NCBI RefSeq assembly: GCF_019264445.1
Contig: NZ_JAHVAB010000049.1
Coordinates: 1 to 64,000, forward strand
Direction of reading: 5' to 3'
Length of the DNA: 64,000 bases
From: Hydrogenophaga sp.
GTDB taxonomy: Bacteria > Pseudomonadota > Gammaproteobacteria > Burkholderiales > Burkholderiaceae_C
Shown piece after piece: positions 25,788 through 35,388 of the stretch. The first letter of the stretch is position 1; every line of letters begins with the position of its first letter. The notes under the pieces are model-generated. The model saw only the letters and a program-made list of their open reading frames with translations. It had not been told where the DNA came from and made no database searches. The translations under genes and the position numbers were made by a program.

Positions 25788-25804
25788 TGCACAGTGCTGG
25801 TGCG
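25788..25804. promoter_or_regulatory. NtrC-binding site candidate upstream of amtB
   Basis: TGCACAG-TGC-TGGTGCG differs from the NtrC consensus TGCACCA-N3-TGGTGCA at three of 14 defined bases and keeps both TGCAC and GGTGC cores. Its centre lies about 65 bases upstream of the predicted sigma-54 start. A further palindrome AGTGCATGCACT at 25814-25825 may be a second weak site. Confidence 0.65.
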
Positions 25805-25927
25805 GGCCGCTACAGTGCATGCACTCGCCAACAGCGCACAGCGCTGGTGACCGCGGGGGACCGAGGAGACAACCCAGTCCAAATAAAACAACGGTTTCAG
25901 CGTCCTCCAGAGATGCCAGATTCCTCA

Positions 25928-25957
25928 AGCCGACCCCGAAAGGGTCGGCTTTTTTTT
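25928..25957 (+). terminator. Rho-independent terminator, possible sRNA end
   Basis: The stem AGCCGACCC/GGGTCGGCT (25928-25936 and 25942-25950) with loop CGAAA is followed by seven T. It is perfect, yet there is no plus-strand gene immediately upstream: amtB runs the other way. It lies 29 bases before the TauE/SafE gene. It therefore either ends a short non-coding transcript starting around 25830-25870 or attenuates the downstream gene. Confidence 0.85.
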
Positions 25958-25986
25958 GCCCGTGCGGGCGCAGCGACAATCTCGCG

Positions 25987-26748
25987 ATGGAACTCTTGCT
26001 CGTCTCGCTGGCGTCGCTCTTTGCCGGCTTTGTGGATTCGATCGTTGGCGGGGGCGGGCTCATCCTGGTGCCGGCGCTCTTTGCCATGTTTCCCACCACC
26101 CACCCGGCCACGCTGTTCGGCGTGAACAAGGGCGCCTCGGTGTGGGGCACGGCGGCGGCCACGGTTCAATACGCGCGCCGCGTGCAGATGCCGTGGCATG
26201 CCCTGCTGCCGGCGGCGGCGGTGGGCTTTGCCGGCTCCATGGCCGGCGCATGGACGGTCACCGTCATATCGCCCGATTTCCTGCGCCGCGCGCTGCCGCT
26301 GGTGCTGCTGTGCGTGCTGGGCTACACGCTGGCGCGCAAAGAGCTCGGTCGCCACCACGCACCGCGCTTTCAGGGCCGCCGCGAGGCCTGGGCCGCGTGC
26401 GCGCTGGGCGCTGTCATCGGCTTCTACGACGGCTTCTTCGGCCCCGGCACCGGCAGCTTCTTCGTCTTCCTCTTCGTGCGCTGGCTGGGCTACGACTTCC
26501 TGCACGCCAGCGCCAGCGCCAAGCTGCTCAACACCGCCACCAACCTCGCGGCGCTGTTGCTCTTTGCCTGGAAAGGCCACGTGTGGTGGCACTTCGTGCT
26601 GGCCATGGCCGTGGCCAACGTGGTGGGCAGCCTGCTGGGCACGCGGCTTGCCCTCAAGCACGGCAGCGGTTTCGTTCGCATCGTGTTCATCTTCGTGGTG
26701 AGCGCCCTCATCCTCAAGACCACCTACGACGCGTGGCTGCGCGGCTGA
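25987..26748 (+). CDS. TauE/SafE family permease
   Basis: This 253-residue inner-membrane protein has about eight membrane segments and two related halves. The N-terminal FAGFVDSIVGGGGLILVPALF (residues 13-33) and second-half GFYDGFFGPGTGSFFVFLFV (about 141-160) are the duplicated TauE/SafE signatures. Family members export sulfite, sulfoacetate or related organosulfonates, or carry hydrogen-sulfide-type anions. Here the substrate is unknown. The ATG at 25987 gives the typical short N terminus; a longer frame would run through the terminator at 25928-25957. It is followed 26 bases later by tspO on the same strand, so they may form a transcript. Confidence 0.92.
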   Translation: MELLLVSLASLFAGFVDSIVGGGGLILVPALFAMFPTTHPATLFGVNKGASVWGTAAATVQYARRVQMPWHALLPAAAVGFAGSMAGAWTVTVISPDFLRRALPLVLLCVLGYTLARKELGRHHAPRFQGRREAWAACALGAVIGFYDGFFGPGTGSFFVFLFVRWLGYDFLHASASAKLLNTATNLAALLLFAWKGHVWWHFVLAMAVANVVGSLLGTRLALKHGSGFVRIVFIFVVSALILKTTYDAWLRG

Positions 26749-26774
26749 CGTTTCCCCACCTCCTGGAGCCCGAC

Positions 26775-27269
26775 ATGACGACCCGTTCCACCCGCTCTCA
26801 AATGCTTGGTTTTCTGGGCTGGCTGGCCCTGGTGATGGCCACCGGTGGCCTGGGCGCCCTCGCCTCGATCGATGCCGCCTCGTTTTACGCCGAGCTGAAG
26901 CAGCCGGCCTGGGCACCGCCTGCGGGCGTCTTCGGCCCCGTGTGGACCGTGCTCTACCTGCTGATGGGCGTGGCTGCGTGGCTGGTGTGGCGCGAGGTGC
27001 ATGCGCCGGCCCGCAGATCCGCGCTGGTGTGCTTTGTGGTCCAGCTCGCGGTGAATGCCCTGTGGTCGTGGCTGTTCTTTGCCTGGCACCTGGGTGCGTG
27101 GGCCTTGGCCGACGTGTTGCTGCTGCTGGCGCTGATCGTGGTCACCATCGCGCTGTTTGCCCGCGTGCGCCGCCTTGCGGCATGGCTGCTGGTGCCTTAC
27201 CTGGCCTGGGTGGCGTTTGCCAGCGTGCTCAACGCGACGCTGTGGCTGACCAACCCGGGCGTGCTCTAG
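26775..27269 (+). CDS. tspO: TspO/MBR tryptophan-rich sensory protein
   Basis: This 164-residue protein has five membrane segments. The family motif KQPAWAPPAGVFGPVWTVLYLLMGVAAWLVW (residues 41-71) is intact, and WSWLFFAWH and a C-terminal NATLWLTNPG follow. TspO proteins bind porphyrins and cholesterol-like ligands in the outer or inner membrane and in Rhodobacter act as an oxygen-linked regulator of pigment and heme flow. Trp and Pro residues of the ligand pocket are present. A Shine-Dalgarno-like GGAG lies 7-10 bases before the ATG. It is downstream of the TauE/SafE gene and convergent with mrdA, with only 7 bases between stops. Confidence 0.94.
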   Translation: MTTRSTRSQMLGFLGWLALVMATGGLGALASIDAASFYAELKQPAWAPPAGVFGPVWTVLYLLMGVAAWLVWREVHAPARRSALVCFVVQLAVNALWSWLFFAWHLGAWALADVLLLLALIVVTIALFARVRRLAAWLLVPYLAWVAFASVLNATLWLTNPGVL

Positions 27270-27276
27270 CGCGAAC

Positions 27277-29241
27277 TCAGGGCGCTGACGTGGCCGCTTC
27301 GGGTGGCCAGGGCATTTCGCTGGCCTTGCGCGGCGTGCCGATCGGCGCGCTGGCCTGACCGACGCGCACCGCCGCCAGGTCCTGCGTGCTGGGGTACTGG
27401 TCGAGCAGCAGGTAGTCGAACACGCGGCGCGCGATGGGTGCGGCATGCGCCGCACCAAAGCCCGCGTTCTCCACGATCAGGGCCAGTGCTACGCGTGGCT
27501 TGTCGACGGGCGCGAAGGCCACATAGAGCGAATGGTCGCGCTGGTGCTCTTCGAGCTTGCGGGCGTCGTAGCGGTCTTTCTGGCCGATCGTCACGGCCTG
27601 CGCCGTCCCCGTCTTGCCGCCACTGGCGTAGCCGGCACCCGCAAACACACGGGTCGACGTGCCCTCGGTCGTCACGGCCTGCATGGCGTTGAGCACCACG
27701 CGCACGTGCTCGGGCTTGTAGCCCAGGCTCTCGGCCGGCGGGCTGGGCAAGGGCACCCGTTCGCGCGTGATCACGTTTTCGGTGGCCATGGTCAGGTGCG
27801 GCTTGTACTTGATGCCGCCGTTGGCCAGCGTGGCCATGGCGTGCGCGAGCTGCAGCATCGTGAAGCTGTTGTAGCCCTGGCCAATGCCCAGGGAAATGGT
27901 TTCGCCCGGAAACCAGCGCTGCTGCTCGGGCCGCTTGTAGGTGTTGCGCTTCCATTCCTGGCTGGGCAGCACGCCGCGCACTTCGCCGCGCAGGTCGATG
28001 CCGGTGATCTGGCCAAAGCCCAGCGGCTTCATGAAGTCGTGCATGGCGTCCACGCCCATGTCGTTGGCCAGCGAGTAGTAATAGGTGTTGCTCGACTTCA
28101 CGATGCTGCGGTGCATGTCGACGATGCCCAGCCCGTCGCCATGGCTGCGGAAGCGGTGCCCGCCAAACATCCAGTAGCCCGGATCGTTCATCGTCATGCT
28201 CGCGCTGCGCGTGCCGGTCTCCAGGGCACCCAGTGCCATGAAGGGCTTGTAGGTCGATCCGGGCGGGTAGGTGCCGCGCAGCGCGCGGTTCAGCAGCGGC
28301 TTGTCGAGCGACTCGTTGAGCGCGCGCCAGTTGTCCACGTCGATGCCTTCGACGAACAGATTCGGGTCGAAGGTCGGCTTGCTCACGAAGGCCAGCACCT
28401 CGCCCGAGCGCGGGTCTATGGCGACCAGCGCTCCACGCCGCTCGCCGTACATGTCCTCGATGAGCTTTTGCAGCTGGATGTCGATCGACAGCACCACCGC
28501 ATTGCCCGGCGTGGCCGGCGTGTTGGCCAGCGCGCGCACGGCGCGCCCACCCGCCGAGGTTTCCACGCGCTGGAAGCCCGTGAGGCCGTGCAGCTCGCGC
28601 TCGTAACTCTGCTCTGCGCCGAGCTTGCCGATGTACTCGGTGCCCCGGTAGTTCGCCTGGTCTTCCTCAGGCCAGTCGGCAATGGCTTCGGTCTCGCGCT
28701 GGTTGATGCGGCCGATGTAGCCGATCACGTGGCTCGCCACCTCGCCGTTGGGGTACTGGCGCAGCAACCGTGCGCGCACATCGACACCCGGGAAACGGTA
28801 GCGCTGCGCGGTGAAGCGCGCCACCTCCTCGTCGGTCAGGCGCGTGCGCAGCGGCAGCGAGTCGAACCGGTGCGACTCTTCCAGCAGCTTGCGAAAGCGG
28901 CGCTGGTCGCGCGGCGTGACCTCCACCAGCTCGCCCAGGCCGGCAATGGTGGCGTCCATGTCTTCGACACGCGAGGGCGTGATCTCCAGCGTGTAGGCCG
29001 AGTAGTTGGTGGCCAGCACGCGGCCGTAGCGGTCCAGGATCTGCCCTCGGTTGGGCACCACCGGCAGTACCGCCGTGCGGTTGCTCTCGGCCTGTGCCAG
29101 CAAGTCGTCGTGCCGCACCACCTGCAGGTACACCATGCGCGAGGCCACCAGCCCGAACGCAAAAACCACGGCCAGACCGATCAGCAGTGCCCGGGTGCGG
29201 AACTGCGCGATGTCGGCTTCGACGTTGCGGATTTCGGTCAT
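27277..29241 (-). CDS. mrdA: Penicillin-binding protein 2 (peptidoglycan DD-transpeptidase)
   Basis: MrdA (PBP2) cross-links peptidoglycan during cell elongation together with RodA and MreBCD. The 654-residue protein has a single N-terminal membrane anchor (residues 18-40), a pedestal domain with RGQILDRYGRVLATN (65-79), and a transpeptidase domain. Nucleophile Ser329 is in PPGSTYKPF (SxxK), then come the SxN motif in KSSNTYYY (about residue 383) and SGGKTGTAQ (KTG) near residue 550. Length is normal. It ends the mreBCD-mrdA operon, one base after mreD. rodA, often next, is absent: a convergent tspO occupies that place. Confidence 0.97.
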   Translation of the reverse strand: MTEIRNVEADIAQFRTRALLIGLAVVFAFGLVASRMVYLQVVRHDDLLAQAESNRTAVLPVVPNRGQILDRYGRVLATNYSAYTLEITPSRVEDMDATIAGLGELVEVTPRDQRRFRKLLEESHRFDSLPLRTRLTDEEVARFTAQRYRFPGVDVRARLLRQYPNGEVASHVIGYIGRINQRETEAIADWPEEDQANYRGTEYIGKLGAEQSYERELHGLTGFQRVETSAGGRAVRALANTPATPGNAVVLSIDIQLQKLIEDMYGERRGALVAIDPRSGEVLAFVSKPTFDPNLFVEGIDVDNWRALNESLDKPLLNRALRGTYPPGSTYKPFMALGALETGTRSASMTMNDPGYWMFGGHRFRSHGDGLGIVDMHRSIVKSSNTYYYSLANDMGVDAMHDFMKPLGFGQITGIDLRGEVRGVLPSQEWKRNTYKRPEQQRWFPGETISLGIGQGYNSFTMLQLAHAMATLANGGIKYKPHLTMATENVITRERVPLPSPPAESLGYKPEHVRVVLNAMQAVTTEGTSTRVFAGAGYASGGKTGTAQAVTIGQKDRYDARKLEEHQRDHSLYVAFAPVDKPRVALALIVENAGFGAAHAAPIARRVFDYLLLDQYPSTQDLAAVRVGQASAPIGTPRKASEMPWPPEAATSAP

Positions 29242-29242
29242 G

Positions 29243-29773
29243 TCACAGCGGCCGGTTGTCGTCGGGGTCGGGTGCCCGCCGCTGCGGTGCCAGCAGCATC
29301 ACGCTCACCACAGGCCAGAGCGCGGCCTCGATCAGCGGGGCCAGCAGGTACAGCGCGCCCGGAAAGCTGCCCCCGGCGGCCATGCGCACCAGCAGCTCCA
29401 GCAGGTGCGCCGCCACAAACAGCGGCAGCACCTGCACCGCCTGGTTGGGCACGCCGAACCAGAGCAGGCGCCGGTGCATGGAGATCCCCAGGAAACCCAG
29501 CGCCGTGTAGGCCAGGGCGTGCTGGCCCAGCAGCGCGCCCTGGTGCACGTCCATCGCCAGACCAAACGCGAACGCCACCCCCACGCCGATGCGCAGCGGC
29601 TGGTGCACGCTCCAGAACACGAGCACCACCGCCAGCAGGTCGGGCACCCAGGCGGCGCGGCCAAACATTCCCATGTTCAGCGCCATGTTGAACAGCAGCG
29701 CTGCGATCAGGCTGAACCAGATGAAGACGGGGTTGGCGGGCAGCAGCAGCTGCTGGCCGGGACGCATGATCAT
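29243..29773 (-). CDS. mreD: Rod shape-determining protein MreD
   Basis: MreD is the integral membrane member of the elongasome, linking MreC and MreB to PBP2-RodA. The 176-residue protein has five or six membrane segments and the typical N terminus IMRPGQQLLLPANPVFIWFSLIAALLFNM, plus GVAFAFGLAMDVHQGALLGQHALAYTALGF (about residues 64-93), the most conserved region of betaproteobacterial MreD. Its first four bases overlap the mreC stop (29770-29773) and its stop is one base before the mrdA start, so the three are translated as a unit. The basis is order plus sequence. Confidence 0.95.
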   Translation of the reverse strand: MIMRPGQQLLLPANPVFIWFSLIAALLFNMALNMGMFGRAAWVPDLLAVVLVFWSVHQPLRIGVGVAFAFGLAMDVHQGALLGQHALAYTALGFLGISMHRRLLWFGVPNQAVQVLPLFVAAHLLELLVRMAAGGSFPGALYLLAPLIEAALWPVVSVMLLAPQRRAPDPDDNRPL

Positions 29774-30723
29774 GGTGCGGGGCTCCGGACACCCGGTCGG
29801 TCGGCGCGCGCGGGTCGGGCGCTGCGCGGCGCCGCTGCGGTCTCGGCCGTCGGCGGTGGTGGCAACTGGGCGGAGGTGGACGCCAGCACCAGCACATGCA
29901 GGGTGCCCTGCACGCGCGCGAGCGGTTCACACTGGATGCGCGCAAACGACGACTCGGCCTGGCGCTCCACCTGCGTGACGCGCGCCACGGGCAACCCGGC
30001 GGGGTACACGCCGTCCACGCCGCTGGTGGACAGCAGGTCGCCCTCGGCGATGTCGGCGCTGGCCAGGGTGTAGCGCAGCTCCATGCCATCGCCGCGCGTC
30101 GACGGCTGGCCATACGCCACGCTGCGCACGCCGGTGCGCGTGTTCAGCACGGGAATGGCCTGGTCGCGGTCGATCAGCAGCGTGACCTCGGACACCAGCG
30201 GGTAGACCTGCGTCACCTGACCGAGCACACCGCGCTCGTCGACGACAGGCGAACCCGGTTCGATGCCGTGGGTCTGGCCCCGGTCGATCACGACCTTGCG
30301 CGAATACGGATCGGCCGAGTCGTAGAGCACCTGCGCGCCCGTGGCTTTCGTGCTCACGCGCTCGCGCATGGCGAGCAGTTCGCGCAGGCGCTGGTTTTCC
30401 AGGGTGATCTGTTCGAGCTGCAGGCTGCGCTCGGCCTGTGCGGTGAGCCGCGCCAGGGCTTCGCTCTCGCCCTTTTGCGCCGCATGCAGCGAGGTGAAAT
30501 ACCCGCCTGCCATCGAGGCCAGTTCCACCGGTTGCAGCACCGCCCATTGCGCCGGGTACAGCACCACCGCCATGGCCGTGCGCACCGGCCCCGTGATGCG
30601 GAAACGCAGGTCGGCCACCATGAGAAACAGCGCCATGGCGCTGAACACGACCAGTTTGGACAGAGCCGATGGACCCTGCTTGAAAAACGGGGGCGGTGTG
30701 CGGTCCAGGGTGCCCAGTGGCAT
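29770..30723 (-). CDS. mreC: Rod shape-determining protein MreC
   Basis: MreC is a bitopic periplasmic protein that activates PBP2. The 317-residue protein has a short cytoplasmic N terminus (TLDRTPPPFFKQGPSA), one membrane segment at about residues 23-42, a coiled coil at about 70-115 (GESEALARLTAQAERSLQLEQITLENQRLRELL) and the two-barrel core with VVIDRGQTHGIEPGSPV (near 145-160) and GDLLSTSGVDGVYPAGLPVARV (about 219-240). The C terminus is a Pro/Ala-rich tail, common in Comamonadaceae. mreB lies 60 bases upstream and mreD overlaps by four bases. Confidence 0.96.
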   Translation of the reverse strand: MPLGTLDRTPPPFFKQGPSALSKLVVFSAMALFLMVADLRFRITGPVRTAMAVVLYPAQWAVLQPVELASMAGGYFTSLHAAQKGESEALARLTAQAERSLQLEQITLENQRLRELLAMRERVSTKATGAQVLYDSADPYSRKVVIDRGQTHGIEPGSPVVDERGVLGQVTQVYPLVSEVTLLIDRDQAIPVLNTRTGVRSVAYGQPSTRGDGMELRYTLASADIAEGDLLSTSGVDGVYPAGLPVARVTQVERQAESSFARIQCEPLARVQGTLHVLVLASTSAQLPPPPTAETAAAPRSARPARADRPGVRSPAP

Positions 30724-30783
30724 GGCGCTCGGATGGGTCTGGTCGGTGGGCGGTGGCAGCGCCTGCGGGAGGCGCGCGCAGGT

Positions 30784-31911
<1,128 letters not shown>

Positions 31912-31925
31912 CTAAGTGGTTGATT

Positions 31926-31971
31926 CCAAGGCGAAAACCGCAACGGCGCTGGCGCTGCCGTTAAACCTTGG
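31926..31971. promoter_or_regulatory. Nested inverted repeats upstream of gatC
   Basis: The outer arms CCAAGG (31926-31931) and CCTTGG (31966-31971) enclose inner arms AACGGC (31942-31947) and GCCGTT (31957-31962). Immediately after, GATAAT (31971-31976) could be a -10 box for gatCAB; no good -35 is seen at the right distance. It could be an operator or leader structure in the mreB/gatC gap. Confidence 0.4.
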
Positions 31972-32099
31972 ATAATACTGCATCCCCTGTGCACAACTGC
32001 ACGCAAATGGGGCGCATTTTTGCCGGTTACAAGCCGTTTCATGGGCGAAAACCGCGTTTTTCTGCCCGATCCCTTCCCACCCGGAACCCGTCGCCTGCC

Positions 32100-32399
32100 A
32101 TGTCCCTGACCTTGTCCGATATCGGGCGCATTGCCAATCTGGCTCGCCTGGAACTCTCTGGTGCCCAGAGCGAGACCATGCTCACACAGCTCAACGGCTT
32201 CTTCGACATCGTCGAGCAGATGAATGCCGTGGACACCACGGGCGTGGAGCCGCTGGCCCATCCCACTGCCGTCATCGATCACGTCAGCCTGCGCCTGCGC
32301 CCCGATGTGGCGAGCGAACCGAACGCGCGCGAAGCCAACCAGAAAAGTGCCCCGGCGGTCGAGCGCGGCCTGTTCCTCGTGCCCAAGGTGATCGAATGA
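32100..32399 (+). CDS. gatC: Asp-tRNA(Asn)/Glu-tRNA(Gln) amidotransferase subunit C
   Basis: GatC is the small subunit that stabilises GatA in the heterotrimer converting Glu-tRNA(Gln) and/or Asp-tRNA(Asn) to the amides. The 99-residue protein has the usual [32 protein letters not shown] terminus, [15 protein letters not shown] in the middle (residues 42-56) and [13 protein letters not shown]. The ATG at 32100 matches the family start; the upstream in-frame ATG runs through the promoter region. Its stop overlaps the start of gatA (ATGA). The operon gatC-gatA-gatB diverges from mreB, an arrangement common in Burkholderiales. Confidence 0.96.
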   Translation: MSLTLSDIGRIANLARLELSGAQSETMLTQLNGFFDIVEQMNAVDTTGVEPLAHPTAVIDHVSLRLRPDVASEPNAREANQKSAPAVERGLFLVPKVIE

Positions 32400-33892
32400 G
32401 CCAGAAGCAGATCCACGAAATGGGCGTGGCCGAGCTGGCCGACGCTATTCGCCTCAAGAAAACCTCCTCCGCTGAAGCCGCACAAGCCATGCTGGCGCGT
32501 GCCAAGCAGCACCAGAACCTGGGCGCATACCTTGCGTTCAACGAAGACCTGACGTTGTCGCAGGCCAAGGCGGCCGACGCGCGCATCGCCGCTGGCGAGC
32601 GCGGCCCGCTGCTGGGTGTGCCGCTGGCGCACAAGGACATCTTCGTCACGCAGGGCTTTCCCAGCACCGCCGGCAGCAAGATGCTGCAGGGCTACCAGAG
32701 CCCCTTCGACGCCACCGTGGTGGCGAACCTCGCCAAAGCCGGCGCCGTCACCCTGGGCAAGCTCAACTGCGACGAGTTCGCCATGGGCGGCAGCAACGAG
32801 AACTCCGCCTACGGCGTAGCGCGCAACCCGTGGGATGTGCAGCGCGTGCCCGGTGGCTCGTCGGGCGGCTCGGCGGTGGCCGTGGCTGCGCGCCTGGCGC
32901 CTGCCGTCACCGGCACCGACACGGGCGGATCGATCCGCCAGCCCGCGAGCTTCTGCAACGTCACCGGCATCAAGCCGACCTATGGCCGCTGCTCGCGCTA
33001 CGGCATGATCGCCTTCGCCTCTAGCCTCGATCAGGCCGGCCCCATGGCGCGCAGCGCCGCCGACTGCGCCACGCTGCTGACGGCCATGGCCGGCCCCGAC
33101 ATCGACCGCGATTCCACCAGCCTGGACCACCCCGCCGAGGACTACACCCGCCTGCTGGGCCAGCCCTGCGAAGGCGCGACCGCAGCCCAGCCGCTCAAGG
33201 GCCTGCGCATCGGCCTGCCCAGGGAATTCTTCGGTGAAGGTTGCGCGCCCGACGTGGTCGCCGCCGTGCGCGCCGCGCTGGCGGAGGTGGAGAAGCTGGG
33301 CGCCACGCTGGTCGACGTGTCGCTGCCGCGCACGCAGCTCTCCATCCCGGTCTACTACATCATTGCGCCGGCCGAGGCCTCGTCGAACCTGAGCCGATTT
33401 GACGGCGTGAAGTTCGGACACCGCGCTGCGCAGTACGACGACCTCGTCGACATGTACAAGAAGTCGCGCAGCGAAGGCTTCGGCCCCGAGGTACAGCGCC
33501 GCATCATGATCGGCACTTATGTGCTGAGCCACGGCTACTACGACGCCTACTACCTCAAGGCCCAGCAGATCCGCCGCCTCATTGCGCAGGATTTCCAGCA
33601 GGCTTTCGCGCAGTGCGACGTGATCGCCGGCCCCGCCGCGCCCACCACCGCCTGGAAGATCGGCGAGATGAGCGACGACCCGGTGGCCAACTACCTGGCC
33701 GACATCTTCACGCTGCCCGCATCGCTCGCCGGCCTGCCCGGCATGAGCGTGCCGGCCGGCTTTGGCAGCGGGGGTCTGCCGGTGGGCCTGCAGCTGATCG
33801 GCAATTACTTCAAGGAAGGCGAACTGCTGCAGACCGCGCACGCCTTCCAGCAAGCCACCGACTGGCATACGAAGACGCCGGAGGGGTTCTGA
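32396..33892 (+). CDS. gatA: Asp-tRNA(Asn)/Glu-tRNA(Gln) amidotransferase subunit A
   Basis: GatA is the amidase subunit that releases ammonia from glutamine. The 498-residue protein has the complete amidase-signature triad: Lys80 (LAHKDIF), cis-Ser155 in GGSSGGSA and nucleophile Ser179 in DTGGSIR. The C-terminal half carries [12 protein letters not shown] and the end [23 protein letters not shown], typical of GatA. It overlaps gatC by four bases and is separated from gatB by two, so the three subunits should be made in equal amount. Confidence 0.98.
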   Translation: MSQKQIHEMGVAELADAIRLKKTSSAEAAQAMLARAKQHQNLGAYLAFNEDLTLSQAKAADARIAAGERGPLLGVPLAHKDIFVTQGFPSTAGSKMLQGYQSPFDATVVANLAKAGAVTLGKLNCDEFAMGGSNENSAYGVARNPWDVQRVPGGSSGGSAVAVAARLAPAVTGTDTGGSIRQPASFCNVTGIKPTYGRCSRYGMIAFASSLDQAGPMARSAADCATLLTAMAGPDIDRDSTSLDHPAEDYTRLLGQPCEGATAAQPLKGLRIGLPREFFGEGCAPDVVAAVRAALAEVEKLGATLVDVSLPRTQLSIPVYYIIAPAEASSNLSRFDGVKFGHRAAQYDDLVDMYKKSRSEGFGPEVQRRIMIGTYVLSHGYYDAYYLKAQQIRRLIAQDFQQAFAQCDVIAGPAAPTTAWKIGEMSDDPVANYLADIFTLPASLAGLPGMSVPAGFGSGGLPVGLQLIGNYFKEGELLQTAHAFQQATDWHTKTPEGF

Positions 33893-33894
33893 AC

Positions 33895-35379
33895 ATGAGC
33901 GAGAAAAAACAAGCTTCCCTGCTGGTGCAAGGCTACGAGGTCGTGATCGGCTTCGAGACGCACGCCCAGCTCGCCACGCAGTCCAAGATCTTCAGCCGCG
34001 CGCCCACGGCCTTTGGTGCCGAGCCCAACACACAGGCCTGCGCGGTGGACCTCGCGCTGCCCGGTACCTTGCCGGTGATGAACCGGTCGGCGGTGGAACT
34101 GGCGATCCGCCTCGGTCTTGCGCTGGGTTCGCACATTGCCGAACAAAGCGTGTTCGCGCGCAAGAACTACTTCTACCCCGACCTGCCCAAGGGCTACCAG
34201 ATCAGCCAGTTCGAGATCCCGGTGGTGCAGGGCGGCGAGGTGTCGTTCTTCCTCGGCGCCCATTCGACAGGCTCAGGGCAATCGGAAAAGCGGACGGTGC
34301 GCCTCGTGCGTGCTCACCTCGAAGAAGACGCGGGCAAGAGCCTGCACGAGGACTTCATCGGCCAAAGCGGCATCGACCTCAACCGCGCCGGCACGCCGCT
34401 GCTGGAGATCGTGACCGAGCCCGACATCCGTTCGAGTGCCGAAGCCGTGGCCTACGCCAAGGAGCTGCACAAGATCGTCACCTGGATCGGCATCTGCGAC
34501 GGCAACATGCAGGAAGGCTCGTTCCGCTGCGACGCCAACGTCTCCGTGCGCAAGCCGGGCGCGCCGCTGGGCACCCGACGCGAGATCAAGAACCTGAACT
34601 CGTTCAAGTTCATGCAGCAGGCCATCGACTACGAGGTGCGCTGGCAGATCGAGCAGATCGAAGACGGCCATGCGATCCAGCAGGCCACGGTGCTGTTCGA
34701 TCCCGACACCGGCGAGACGCGCGCCATGCGCACCAAGGAAGACGCGGCCGACTACCGCTATTTCCCCGACCCCGATCTGCCGCCGCTGGTGATTGCGCGC
34801 AGCTGGGTGGATGAGGTGAAAGCCGGCATGCCCGAGCTGCCGCGGCAGATGGCCGAGCGCCTGGTGACCGAATACGGCCTGCCCGAGTACGACGCGACCA
34901 CGCTCACGCAAAGCCCGGCGATGGCAGCCTACTTCGAAACCGCCGCCCAAGGCAGTGGCCAAGCCAAGATGGCCAGCAACTGGATCATGGGCGAGGTCTC
35001 GCGCCGGCTGAACGCTGAAGAGAAGGACATGGCACAGGTACCGGTGAGCGCCGACACACTGGCCGCGCTGCTCAAGCGCATCGCCGACGGCACCATCAGC
35101 AACAACGCCGCCAAGCAGGTGATGGATGCGTTGTGGGCAGCTGAAGCCAGCGATGTCGACAGCGTCATCGAAGCCAAAGGCCTCAAGCAGATGAACGACG
35201 CCGGCGCGCTGGAGAAGATCGTCGACGAGGTGATGGCCGCCAACGTCGAGAACGTGGCGCAGTTCCGTGCTGGCAAAGAGAAGGCGTTCAATGCCCTCGT
35301 GGGTCAGGTCATGAAGGCGAGCAAGGGCAAGGCCAATCCTCAGCAGGTCAACGACGTGCTGCGCCAGAAACTGGGGTGA
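33895..35379 (+). CDS. gatB: Asp-tRNA(Asn)/Glu-tRNA(Gln) amidotransferase subunit B
   Basis: GatB binds the misacylated tRNA and activates its side chain with ATP. The 494-residue protein has the catalytic cradle domain, with [19 protein letters not shown] (residues 17-35), [29 protein letters not shown] and DANVSVR, and a C-terminal YqeY-like helical tail domain from about 350. The start at 33895 follows GGAGG. One oddity stands out: between FFLG and [14 protein letters not shown], about ten extra residues ([10 protein letters not shown], 122-131) are encoded by a copy of a common dispersed repeat inserted in frame. All active-site motifs remain, so the protein should be functional. Confidence 0.97.
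   Translation: MSEKKQASLLVQGYEVVIGFETHAQLATQSKIFSRAPTAFGAEPNTQACAVDLALPGTLPVMNRSAVELAIRLGLALGSHIAEQSVFARKNYFYPDLPKGYQISQFEIPVVQGGEVSFFLGAHSTGSGQSEKRTVRLVRAHLEEDAGKSLHEDFIGQSGIDLNRAGTPLLEIVTEPDIRSSAEAVAYAKELHKIVTWIGICDGNMQEGSFRCDANVSVRKPGAPLGTRREIKNLNSFKFMQQAIDYEVRWQIEQIEDGHAIQQATVLFDPDTGETRAMRTKEDAADYRYFPDPDLPPLVIARSWVDEVKAGMPELPRQMAERLVTEYGLPEYDATTLTQSPAMAAYFETAAQGSGQAKMASNWIMGEVSRRLNAEEKDMAQVPVSADTLAALLKRIADGTISNNAAKQVMDALWAAEASDVDSVIEAKGLKQMNDAGALEKIVDEVMAANVENVAQFRAGKEKAFNALVGQVMKASKGKANPQQVNDVLRQKLG
34263..34285. repeat. Dispersed repeat (TTCGACAGGCTCAGGGC type) inside gatB
   Basis: TTCGACAGGCTCAGGGC followed by AATCGG matches the widespread proteobacterial short repeat usually written TTCGACAGGCTCAGGGC-GAACGG, which normally lies between genes. 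Here it lies in the gatB reading frame and encodes Ser-Thr-Gly-Ser-Gly-Gln-Ser, a linker-like string. Confidence 0.7.
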
Positions 35380-35388
35380 GGGCGCGCC

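Noticed and set aside
27445-29691. 748-codon plus-strand frame opposite mrdA and mreD
   Set aside because: Despite its length the product is a His/Arg/Gly-rich shadow. The opposite strand has complete PBP2 and MreD motifs.
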